Shown: positions 55,276 through 64,000 of the stretch, in pieces
Numbering within the stretch: the stretch's first letter is position 1
Layout of the letters: each line of letters opens with the position of its first letter
From: Megaustenia siamemsis
Taxonomy: Eukaryota; Mollusca; Gastropoda; Stylommatophora; Ariophantidae
Direction: 5' to 3'
Assembly (NCBI GenBank): GCA_032433765.1
Contig: JAVIAB010000024.1
Location: 12,731,959 to 12,795,958, forward strand
Length of the DNA stretch: 64,000 nucleotides
Notes under the pieces: generated by a model
What the model saw: only the letters and a program-made list of their open reading frames with translations
What the model was told of the DNA's origin: nothing
Databases searched by the model: none
Position numbers and translations under genes: made by a program

Positions 55276-55294
55276 AAGAATACTGTAGATGAAT

Positions 55295-55806
55295 TCATAA
55301 AGACCCGCGATAGCCTAACAATTCATAACGACCTGCGATAGCCTAACAATTCATAACGACCTGCGATAGCCTAACAATTCATAACGACCTGCGATAGCCT
55401 AACAATTCATAACGACCTGCGATAGTCTAACAATTCATAACGACCTGCGATAGCCTAACAATTCATAACGACCTGCGATAGCCTAACAATTCATAACGAC
55501 CTGCGATAGCCTAACAATTCATAACGACATGCGATAGCCTAACAATTCATAACGACCAGCGATAGCCTAACAATTCATAACGACATGCGATAGCCTAACA
55601 ATTCATAACGACCTGCGATAGCCTAACAATTCATAACGACCTGCGATAGCCTATAACAATTCATAACGACCTGCGATAGCATAACAATTCATAACGACAT
55701 GCGATAGCCTAACAATTCATAACGACCTGTGATAGCCTAACAATTCATAACGACCTGCGATAGCATAACAATTCATAACGACCTGCGATAGCCTAACAAT
55801 TCATCT
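55295..55806. repeat. 28-bp minisatellite, about 18 copies
   Basis: Unit 'aattcataacgacctgcg' plus 'atagcctaac'. Minor variants 'acatgcg', 'accagcg', 'agcataac'. Begins about 20 bp after the LINE-D tail. Confidence 0.95.
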
Positions 55807-55954
55807 ATTTAAAGACACGACGATAGGTTCGGTACTGCCGCTAATGGATCATGTGCCAGAAGAGAATCAGAGTTAGAGCAGATGTGACTGTAATAGAGAA
55901 ACCATTTACTGAGACATTCTTAGTTGTAAGTAATGCACTGAGTTATCATATGTT
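55807..55954. other. Spacer between two arrays
   Basis: Unique-looking sequence. The last part already resembles a diverged 70-bp unit. Confidence 0.3.
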
Positions 55955-57562
55955 GAAGAATTAAGATAAGCACAGTTGTGAATGTGAGGGAGAATTCATT
56001 TACCTAAGACATTGATGTGGTATTGAAGAATTAAGATAAGCACAGTTGTGAATGTGTGGGAGAATTCATTTACCTAAGACATTGATGTGGTATTGAAGAA
56101 TTAAGATAAGCAGTTGTGAATGTGTGGGAGAATTCATTTACCTAAGACATTAATGTGATGTTGAAGAATTAAGAAAGCACAGTTGTGAATGTATGGAGAA
56201 TTCATTTACCTAAGTCATTGATGTGATATTGAAGAATTAAGGTAAGCACAGTTGTGAATGTGTGGGAGAATTCATTTACCTAAGACATTGATGTGATATT
56301 GAAGAATTAAGATAAGCACAGTTGTGAATGTGAGGGAGAATTCATTTATCTAAGACATTGATGTGATATTGAAGAATTAAGATAAGCACAGTTGTGAATG
56401 TGTGGGAGAATTCATTTACCTAAGACATTGATGTGATGTTGAAGAAGTAAGGTAAGCACAGTTGTGAATGTGTGGGAGAATTCATTTACCTAAGACATTG
56501 ATGTGATATGAAGAATTAAGATAAGCACAGTTGTGAATGTGAGGGAGAATTCATTTATCTAAGACATTGATGTGAGATTTGAAGAATTAAGATAAGCACA
56601 GTTGTGAATGTGTGGAGAATTCATTTACCTAAGACATTGATGTGATGTTGAAGAAGTAAGGTAAGCACAGTTGTGAATGTGTGGGAGAATTAATTTACTT
56701 AAGACATTGATGTGATATTGAAGAATTAAGGTAAGCACAGTTGTGAATGTGTGGGAGAATTCATTTACCTAAGATTGATGTGATGTTGAATAATTAAGAT
56801 AAGCACAGTTGTGTATGTGTAGGAGAATTCATTACTAAGACATTGATGTGAAATTGAAGAATTAAGGTAAGCACAGTTGTGTATGTGTAGGGGAATTCAT
56901 TTACCTAAGACATTGATGTGATATTGAAGAATTAAGGTAAGCACCAGTTGTGTATGTGTAGGAGAATTCATTTACCTAAGACATTGATGTGATATTGAAG
57001 AATTAAGATAACACAGTTGTGTATGTGTGGGAGAATTCATTTACCTAAGTCATTGATGTGATGTTGAAGAATTATGGTAAGCACAGTTTGTGAATGTGCA
57101 GGTGAATTTCATTTACCTAAGACATTGATGTGATATTGAAGAATTAAGGTAAGCACAGTTGTGAATGTGAGGGAGAATTCATTTACCTAAGACATTGATG
57201 TGATATTGAAGAATTAAGATAAGCACAGCCGTGAATGTGTGGGAGAATTCATTTACCTAAGAGATTGATGTGATATTGAAGAATTAAGATAAGCACAGCT
57301 GTGAATGTGTGGGAGAATACATTTACCTAAGACATTGATGTGATATTGAAGAATTAAGATAAACACAGTTGTGTATGTGTAGGGGAATTCATTTACCTAA
57401 GACATTGATGTGATTTTGAAGAATTAAGATAAACACAGTTGTGTATGTGTGGGAGAATTCATTTACCTAAGACATTGATGTGATATTGAAGAATTAAGAT
57501 AATCACAGTTGTGAATGTGTGGGAGAATTCATTTACCTAAGACATTAATGTGGTATTGAATA
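55955..57562. repeat. 70-bp minisatellite, about 23 copies
   Basis: Unit 'gaagaattaagataagcac', 'agttgtgaatgtgtgggag' and 'aattcatttacctaagac' plus 'attgatgtgatatt'. Many 1-4-base indels, so the period drifts between 66 and 72. Variant pairs (for example 'gaagaagtaaggtaagc' at about 56440 and 56648) indicate multi-unit duplication. Confidence 0.95.
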
Positions 57563-57642
57563 TGACCACTGTGTCAAGATTGAGAGACTAATGTAATAAA
57601 CTGTTTTGAAACTTGAGTGCAGGTATCTGTCATTGTAACTAT

Positions 57643-57954
57643 ATTAGGGGTGTCTCTTTAATGACTGTGCATTTTTTGTTGTTGAAATAATTACGCACCT
57701 AAATTTTATCTATGTATGACGTAATAGTTCACGCACCATTTACGTGTTCATTAAACATCACTGCTACATGATAGATCTGGCTTACAATGGTGTTAACAAA
57801 CTTTATTGTGTTAATACCAACATGACCCATTATAAGCTCGCCGATAGCAAAGTATATTTGAATAATACCATTTATTTTACAATTGTGTGACGTGACGTTT
57901 TTTCTTCCGAGAGTATAAATTCACTGCACTGCGACTTTAGAAACACCCTGTACA
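57643..57954. mobile_element. Possible Tc1/mariner-like MITE
   Basis: The left end 'taggggtgtctctttaatga' is an imperfect inverted match of the right end (reverse complement 'tacagggtgtttctaaag'), both continuing into 'GTGCA', with TA at the outer edges. About 310 bp, no coding frame. Inverted repeats are about 27 bp with several mismatches, so the call is moderate. Confidence 0.4.
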
Positions 57955-58440
57955 ACTGTTGCGATGTTCCGTGTGACGTTATATAGAACTACTAAATTCC
58001 ATTAAGGCACGTGATAACAGTTGTTGAGATCGGGTGAAGTTATTGTGCTCAATCATAGATATTAAATCACACCAGTACATACTTCACTTTGTTGCTGTGA
58101 AAACCAGGTGTGATAGATTAATTCATAAAAGTACTGGGTGAACATTAAGAAGTTGTTAATGAACTAATGAACTATTATTATTTTTTGAAGTATAACGAAA
58201 CCGTAAAATACTCCTTTAGACATTTTGGATGTGAAGTAAATCATTCTATATGATGAAACATTTCTTTCTTTTTATTTTTAAATCCTCAAGACTCGAGCTG
58301 TCAAGAATAATTAAACAATGTTACAAAGAATAACAATAAAATACGAATTATATTAACAGTTCAAATGTTGATATTGGATCTAACTTACGAAGTAAATCAA
58401 GTAGCAAGAAAAGTCAGGTTCAGTGCAAGGAATAATCAGG
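57955..58440. other. Unassigned stretch
   Basis: AT-rich, nothing recognised. Confidence 0.3.

Positions 58441-58492
<52 letters not shown>
58441..58492. repeat. (TA)n microsatellite
   Basis: About 26 TA units adjoining the 3' end of the following reverse LINE-A copy. Confidence 0.95.
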
Positions 58493-58494
<2 letters not shown>

Positions 58495-59458
58495 TCATCA
58501 TGATGTGCCATATACCGGTTGGCGTAGGTGATCATGTCCCTCCACAAACTTCTATCTACATGCATGTCAGTTCTGTTGTTGACTGTTTTCCATGCCATGA
58601 CACCAAGCTATTCAGTATTTTCTTTTTCTTTCTTTGTCGTCCGCGATCTCTCTTTCCTTTTATTTTTTCAGTTGTAACCAAGTATTCCAACTTCCTCTTT
58701 TCATGATGTGCCCGAAAAATGTTGATTGCTTCTTTCTGATGTTTTTAAGAGCTCCCTTTTTGTGTTGGCCTCTTTGAGAACTTCCTCATTGGTCGTTTTA
58801 GCTATCCAGGGAACTTTCAACATTCTTCTGAGAAATCCCATCTATGTGGCCTCTAATCGTCTTTTCATTTGTTTGTCTACTGCCCATGATTCGCTTCCAT
58901 AGGTCAGAATTGATTCTACATAGCACCGATGAAGTCTCTTTCTCATTTTTATTGACATAGATTTGTTGCATAAGATATTTTTCATTTTCTGAAATGCTAT
59001 TTTGGCCTGAGCTATTCTGCTTTTTATTTCCGTGGTGCATCTCCCATCTGATGTTATTATTGTACCCAAGTATTTGAAACGTTGCACTTGTCTCAGATTT
59101 GTCTTGTTTATTTTTATGTTGCATGATGGTGATGATTGTTTCTTCGATATAACCATTACTTCTGTTTTATTACTATTCATACTGCGACCTTTCTTGTTGC
59201 TTTCTTTTACTATTATGTCTATCATTTCTTGTAGTTCGTTCTCTGTCTCTGCTATTAAGACTGTGTCATCCGCATATCACAAATTATTTATGTTGTGACC
59301 GTTGACCTCAATTCCTTTTTGTCTACTATTGATTTCATAATATATTCGCTGTAAAGTGAAAATAAATCCTGTGACAGAACACAGCCTTGTCTGATTCCTT
59401 GTTTTATATATTGGAATTGACCTGTTTGGTTGTTAATTCGCATAGCTGCTGTTATTAA
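58493..59458 (-). mobile_element. LINE-A, reverse copy
   Basis: The minus strand from 59458 reads ITAAMRINNQTGQFQYIKQG, then IRQGCVLSQDLFSLYSEY, a shifted DD box (DDTVLIAETENELQEMIDI), NSNKTEVMVISKK, KYLGTIITSDGRC, YGSESWAVDK and, after stops, the C-terminal part and a (CAT/ATG)n end next to the (TA)n. 5'-truncated in the RT. Confidence 0.85.
58842..59225 (-). pseudogene. LINE-A post-palm domain (127 aa frame)
   Basis: IDIIVKESNKKGRSMNSNKT, then NLRQVQRFKYLGTIITSDG, EIKSRIAQAKIAFQKMKN and YVESILTYGSESWAVDK. Very close to the copy at 1387-1700. Ends at a stop within the RRLEAT segment. Confidence 0.8.
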
Positions 59459-60349
59459 AGCTAGTATTTAATATACAAGTCGGACAAATGATCAAGAACT
59501 AGAAATAGCAAAGTTATCATAGTAGCTCGAGACAAAACACGCTGAAGTTATCATGAAAGCTCAAGACAAAACAGGCTCAAGTTATAGAGACAAGTCAAAT
59601 TTAGGCAAACAAGTTCACAAATAAAGAATTCAAGTAATTTCAGCCCGTCATGTCACGAGACTCTCAAATATTGCAAGACAACAGAGCACGTTTAAGATTG
59701 ATTAAGATTGAAATCGTCAAGTAGCGTACGACAAATCCAGGTCAACTAGAGAACATGGTGACATTGTGAGATCGTCGAACTTAAAACGTGTCTGGAGAGA
59801 CGGCCGTGTAATCACGTGACCGCGTGAGTGTAACTTGCTTCCTGCTCAAGAAATATAAACATTGCGTGTGTACTTTAATTTTCCAAGGATCAAGTGTAGA
59901 TTACTTATTTAATTATATTTAGGAATTGATTGATTGCCATTTTGAATTTATTGTTGAAATGAAAATTACTGAATTATTATTTAGTAGAATGCAAGCTTTT
60001 TAAAATAGTATTTAATTGAAATATATTTTTAAGTTAATAAATTAAATTGAAATTTGTCCACAGCAGTTAATATAAACTTTGTTTTCCTTCCAGAGAGACG
60101 AACCAAGACCTTCGTATTATGAATTGAAAATATGTTGTTAAATTATATTAAATTATCAATCGTTTCATGCAAATGATGACATGTACAAAAGGCAAATGTT
60201 AATTGCCTAATTATATAAATATGGAACACATTCTTGCACATATAGAATCAACAGTTAGATATAAGCAGACGATAGAAAATGTTGTTTACAGCCGAGTCAA
60301 TCGATCGAAGTGAGAAATTATATTAGTGCTAAAGATAACATAGTAAAAC
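59459..60349. other. Possible leader/LTR region of the following retrotransposon
   Basis: AT-rich, non-coding, directly upstream of the gag-like frame. Contains diverged direct repeats around 'aaagttatcat...caagacaaaac' (59510-59585) and a strong acceptor-like tract 'ttttccttccag' at about 60084-60093. No second LTR can be located in the window, so LTR identity is not shown. Confidence 0.3.
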
Positions 60350-60600
60350 ATGACAAAAACCTTAGATCATGGCAATGAAGCGATGAGACTAGTAACTGAA
60401 ACGGTTGGTGGATTGAGGCTAGCAATGAACTATCAAAATATTAGCAATAGTATTGCCACGTTCAAAGGAGAACCATCGAAATTAGGTCCCTTAACGACAA
60501 ATAAAGAACTAAGGAATATAAATTTTAGATCAGATGAAGTGTTTGCGTTCTTAAGAAGAAGATTAAAATCATCCGAGGAAGCGTGGGAGAATACGAGCAA
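60350..60600 (+). pseudogene. Gag-like N-terminal fragment of an LTR-type retrotransposon
   Basis: 85-codon frame: MTKTLDHGNEAMRLVTET, then ATFKGEPSKLGPL (the 'F-G-P-K-L' pattern at the start of the retrotransposon gag domain) and DEVFAFLRRRLKSSEEAWE (the 'L-x-L-x-G-A-W' pattern). Structural particle protein by family resemblance. The frame is cut by R1, whose target duplication starts at 60601. The continuation is at 62272. Confidence 0.6.
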
Positions 60601-62271
60601 ATATTAACCTGATTGTTATTGTGTATACTACGTCATCATGTTGATGGCTGATCGTATATCGCTAGACCGGCCTAGCGCTAATGGTAACAGACAACATGAC
60701 GGAGCTTTGTTCATGACTTTGCAGCAGCCGGGGAGGACTCCCATAGTTTCCTGTTAGTCAGGAGGGATGTCTAGTTTCAAGAGGGCTACTGTGAGATAGA
60801 GGGTAGACATGTGAACTGGTTTATAATTTCACAAATTCACATTGCAGGGAGATCTTTCGGTCTGTTATTTGATGTTCGACAGGGATAATCCGATGATTAA
60901 CAGTGTTTCGTATGTTCGGATTTGGAGACAAAAACGATATCCTAACATCTTCAAGCGCTATACATAAAAAAATATGACGATCATATGCCAGGCCAAAACA
61001 TTAAGGGAAAGATAATCAATAACCTAAGATATGCTGATGATACTGTTCTACTAGCAGAAAATCTTAAAGACGTACGACAATTGCTTAATGTGATAAACAT
61101 AACAAGCAAAAAATGGACTAGATATGAATATCAAAAAGACTAAAACTATGATCATAAACAAAGAAATTCTCAAGCCCTACAATTAAATATCACAGTTGAA
61201 GAATACATCTGGAGACAGTCCAGAGCTACAACTACCTGGGACATACTATAACCATTGATGGAAAATGTAAAATTGAAATAAACAAAAGAATAGGTATGGC
61301 AAAAAGTAATTTTAATGCCATGAAAAATATATTAACAACAAAACAAATATAAGCAAGGCTGAAACTAAGAATAGCAAAATGTTACATCTCAATATTCCTA
61401 TGTGGTGCAGAAACATGGACATTAGATAAGAAAACAGAAAAGAAAATTGAAGCCTTTGAAATGTGGATTTATAGAAGAATAGGTAGAATTGGATGGAAAC
61501 AAACGATAACAAACGACGAAGTTTTAAAACAATTGAAAATAAAAAAGAGAACTACTAAATTAAATTAAGACAAGACAAATTGAATTTTTGGGGCATGTTA
61601 AAAGATAACAACCTACTAAAAGATATATAAATATTGGAAGGAAAAATACAAGGTAAAAGAGGTAGAGGCAGGCCAAGACTAACCTGGACGACTAGCATCA
61701 AAAGATGAACAAGTCAATCTATGACGGCGTGACCATCAAAGCAAGAAACAGAGTAGAATGGCGATCCATGTGAGCCAACCTTCGTTGCGGAGAAGGCACT
61801 CAATAATAAATGACGATCATCAATTTCACGAGAACGTGAACATTCTGTCAATATAGTGGATAGGCTGCAGGAACCATTAGAGGCTTTGTCTGAAAATTGT
61901 TGCTTGTTGCAGTTAACTCATTTTCTATGTCCGGCTTGTTGCAGGAGCTACTGAGTTAAGTGCTCTGTGCACACCGTGAGCTGTGTGTTTCATCCATTTT
62001 AATCGTGTTTCAATATTTCGATTTCCGATATTGATGATATCGTATGACAGGGAACAGACGGTTTTGTTAAATTTATGTGCGGTTTCGCCTTAAGTCTTTT
62101 GGCGTGTGCTGAGACTGCTATGATGGGGACTACAGACACTTTTTTTTTTTTTTTTTTTGAAGACGAGACAGTAATTCGGATGATTCTACTGGCACGGGTG
62201 GTTGAGCAATTATGGATTTTAATTCGTTGCAGTGATACCGGGGCCTTCCATAGCCATAATCATATTAACCT
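60601..62271 (+). mobile_element. R1, complete copy with 10-bp target duplication, interrupted
   Basis: Body 60611-62261 between 'atattaacct' at 60601-60610 and 62262-62271. Without the LINE-B insert it is about 815 bp. Ends at 'ccatagccataatc'. The 5' about 100 bp ('gattgttattgtgtatac' onward, with 'gctagaccggcctagcgc') are unique to this copy and define the start. No protein or tRNA-like promoter seen; class unknown. Confidence 0.85.
60974..61820 (+). mobile_element. LINE-B nested in R1, 11-bp target duplication
   Basis: Body 60985-61809, 5'-truncated just before RYADDTVLLAEN, ending in an AATAAT-type tail. The duplicated target 'atgacgatcat' lies at 60974-60984 and 61810-61820; it is part of the R1 consensus. 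Multiple frame breaks. Confidence 0.9.
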
Positions 62272-62640
62272 TTAGGTATGCACAAGAAAGATGTCCACAA
62301 GATTTATTTGCAAAATTATACAAGATGAAGAAAAAAGAATGGGAAGCCGTGTGTACATATGGAGACAGATTGATTAGTTTAGCGGAAAGAACATTTGCGC
62401 GGTGTCAGGTGTAAGGAATGAGGATAACCAGTTGCAGATAACTATTTTTTATTGAAAGGTTAAACAACAGAGGGTTAAGGTTATATTTGCTTAGAAAGGA
62501 GCTGAAGACAATCAATGAAACATTAGATTTAGCCATTTAAGAAGAAAGCCAATTGAAAAGATGTGCGATTGAAGACGACCCAAACATTCAAATGTGTGCA
62601 AGACCTGAGGAAACCAGGATATATGTATAACAAGAGAAAT
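62272..62640 (+). pseudogene. Gag-like C-terminal fragment
   Basis: Continuation after R1: RYAQERCPQDLFAKLYKMKK, then ESVR-like EWEAVCTYGDRLISLAERTF, the typical second half of retrotransposon gag ('Y-x-x-R-x-x-x-L'), then shifted LRLYLLRKELKTINETLDLA. One frame change near 62410 and stops near 62538 and 62628 break it. Confidence 0.65.
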
Positions 62641-62999
62641 GAGTCATTCACCAAATGGAGATAGATTAAGATAGACATGTTCAGAATAGGTGGGATAGAG
62701 AAGAACACATATCAATGGAAATAGATCATGATAGACACAGTTGGGATAGAAGAAGAGTTAGACGACCACAGGAAAGAATAGAAGGATTCGTAGAGAACAC
62801 TAGATGCTTTATTCCGTTAAACTTGGTCATATTGCTCCGAAATTGCTGATAAGAATATACTGGAAACAATCTAAGAGATCATAGATCACTAAGAGATAAC
62901 AGAACTGAGGTGAGTCATAGATTCAACAGGGAAACTAACACCTCGCTCTTGGACTCAAGCCCAAAGAGTGAGAGAAATTATGATTGGCCTGACTGTAAA
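62641..62999. other. Between gag and protease remnants
   Basis: Arg- and Asp-rich reading (repeated DRH/WDR-type text, 'gatagacatg', 'agatagattaag') on the plus strand with stops. Probably decayed gag/nucleocapsid linker. No CCHC knuckle found. Confidence 0.35.
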
Positions 63000-63545
63000 A
63001 TATGAAGGGAGACACAAGTTCGTGTGTTATAAAGATAGATAGACATAAGTTGAGAGCATTAGGTGACACTGGAGCCAGAGTAAGTGTGATTAAAGAATTC
63101 ACACAATAGACAAGTAAGAAAGAAATACAAGTTGCTGCGCACGACAAATAATTTACAGTCAGTAAGTGGAAGATCAGTAGGGGCGGCAGTAAAGTACCCC
63201 CGTCACGCCAAGTGGCGTATAGGGAAAAATGGTGTTAGTGACCCTATATTTTACAGACCTTCAGCACATGATTTTTGGGGTAATGTGGTCAGTATTACAC
63301 CTGTGCTGCTTTACTTTCCCAGAAAAAATTCCGGTACCCATTTAAGGCTGGGTGAACCCGGAAGCCGTCGGTTGAGATCGAACCCTACCCCTTGTCCGTG
63401 GTAGTCCAGTTCACTAACCACTGAGCTATCGCGGCTAAAAAAAAGTGGCAGCGTTGGGATTCAGTAAGTGGAAGATCAGTAGAGGCGATAGACACTACAA
63501 TATTAATCATACATCTTGGAGAAAATAGGGTGATTTTGTTCACTT
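63000..63545 (+). pseudogene. Retropepsin-like protease remnant, split by SINE1
   Basis: RHKLRALGDTGARVSVI carries the DTGA active site of aspartic proteases of LTR retrotransposons (63025-63096). After a stop the second part reads SVSGRSV before the insertion at about 63186 and again after it, then TTILIIHLGENRVILF, the flap-to-C-terminus style segment. The reverse transcriptase that should follow is not present before the window end. Confidence 0.6.
63159..63485 (-). mobile_element. SINE1 inserted in the protease remnant
   Basis: The SINE body is about 63188-63437 on the minus strand: head 'agccgcgatagctcagtgg' with the A box, B box 'ggttcgatctc', single tail block, end AGTAAAGTACC in plus orientation. 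A 22-bp identical direct repeat (63159-63180 and 63461-63482, then four of five further matches) flanks it, longer than a usual target duplication. About 23 extra bases (63438-63460) lie between the head and the right repeat. Confidence 0.85.
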
Positions 63546-64000
63546 TATAACCAAACTCCCCTAACATTATAGCTCGTTTCAAATCATGTGCCCAACTTTT
63601 AAAATCGATATCTTTTTAATCTTTTTTTGTAATTTTTTCAAAATTTGCATGTAAAGTTATACTGATTAGAACCCAACAGGGAATTAATTTCATAAAAAAA
63701 AATTTGGTTATTATTTTTGCTTATTTGATTTATATAAAATTTATAACGACCCATTGATGTAGTCAAAACTTAATGTTTACAGTATTTAAGTTAAAAATAG
63801 CGATTAAAAATCCATACACGGTACAATTGACGTTTTTGCACGCTTTCCACGTGAGTTGTCTGACACAATTAGACACTTGTAGAAAACACGAGGCATTGTG
63901 TGTTCCATTTCCGTTCATTCATAGGTGTAGACGTGGAACGCTAACATTTATCATGAGTCTTAAAATGAAATTCTGCAGTTTATAAAACATCGCAATAAAA
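63546..64000. other. Unassigned right edge
   Basis: AT-rich, no recognisable element. The remainder of the retrotransposon may be decayed or beyond the window. Confidence 0.3.

Noticed and set aside
58365..58706. 113-codon frame at the (TA)n tract
   Set aside because: Isoleucine-tyrosine run from the TA repeat joined to antisense LINE-A.

Overview
This is eukaryotic, AT-rich, intron-and-repeat type DNA, most probably from an invertebrate. The non-LTR retrotransposon families resemble those I associate with molluscs, perhaps a gastropod, but that is inference from family resemblance and nothing in the window proves it. I see no bacterial-style gene, no intact host gene and no complete tRNA or rRNA gene. 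About one third of the window is tandem repeat and most of the rest is decayed transposable-element sequence. Working labels: LINE-A/A2, LINE-B, C and D (RTE-like endonuclease/reverse-transcriptase elements), LINE-E (a second RT lineage), LINE-F, LINE-G/H (jockey-like, with RNase H), SINE1 and SINE2 (tRNA-derived), SINE3-like heads, R1 (about 815 bp, unclassified), R2 (about 375 bp, unclassified).

Layout. 0-5 kb: an R1 copy, a four-unit hairpin repeat, two LINE-A copies (the second split by R2), a jockey-type 3' end, a SINE1 with a 12-bp target duplication, and LINE-B debris. 5-12 kb: a 32-bp minisatellite, LINE debris, SINE2 with a 39-bp array made from its own head, R1, a second SINE2, LINE-C and LINE-D ends. 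12-14 kb: a 29-bp array (about 58 units) and a 21-bp array. 14-19 kb: three LINE-A2 pieces (one with a 14-bp target duplication), R1, and a LINE-B copy with a 12-bp target duplication. 19-26 kb: SINE1 copies, a candidate exon, five tandem arrays (one, of 42 bp, made from the SINE1 tail), R2 and hammerhead-like motifs. 26.7-36.0 kb: one satellite block of 68-bp units (about 137 copies) with higher-order duplications, closed on the right by a tiny LINE 3' end inserted with a 14-bp target duplication. 36-42 kb: a 42-bp array, jockey-like RT and RNase H relics, R2 with a 12-bp target duplication and a Tc/mariner-type transposase relic. 42.5-46 kb: a C2H2 zinc-finger pseudogene, a 101-bp array made from a LINE endonuclease segment, a candidate TATA promoter plus first exon, and a 47-bp array. 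46-50.6 kb: two LINE-E copies head to head, carrying three different internal tandem arrays built from their own coding sequence. 50.6-55.3 kb: LINE-F, a nearly full-length LINE-B, and LINE-D. 55.3-57.6 kb: 28-bp and 70-bp arrays. 57.6-64 kb: a possible MITE, LINE-A, then a broken LTR-type retrotransposon (gag and protease remnants) with R1 nested in gag, LINE-B nested in R1, and SINE1 nested in the protease.

The genes do not work together as a pathway. What the window shows is a mechanism: pieces of SINEs and LINEs repeatedly become the unit of a new minisatellite (39, 42, 48, 63, 65 and 101 bp). This is the most interesting recurrent signal. Exact target-site duplications allow a relative order of insertions to be read. 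Long open frames across the arrays are by-products of periods divisible by three, not genes.
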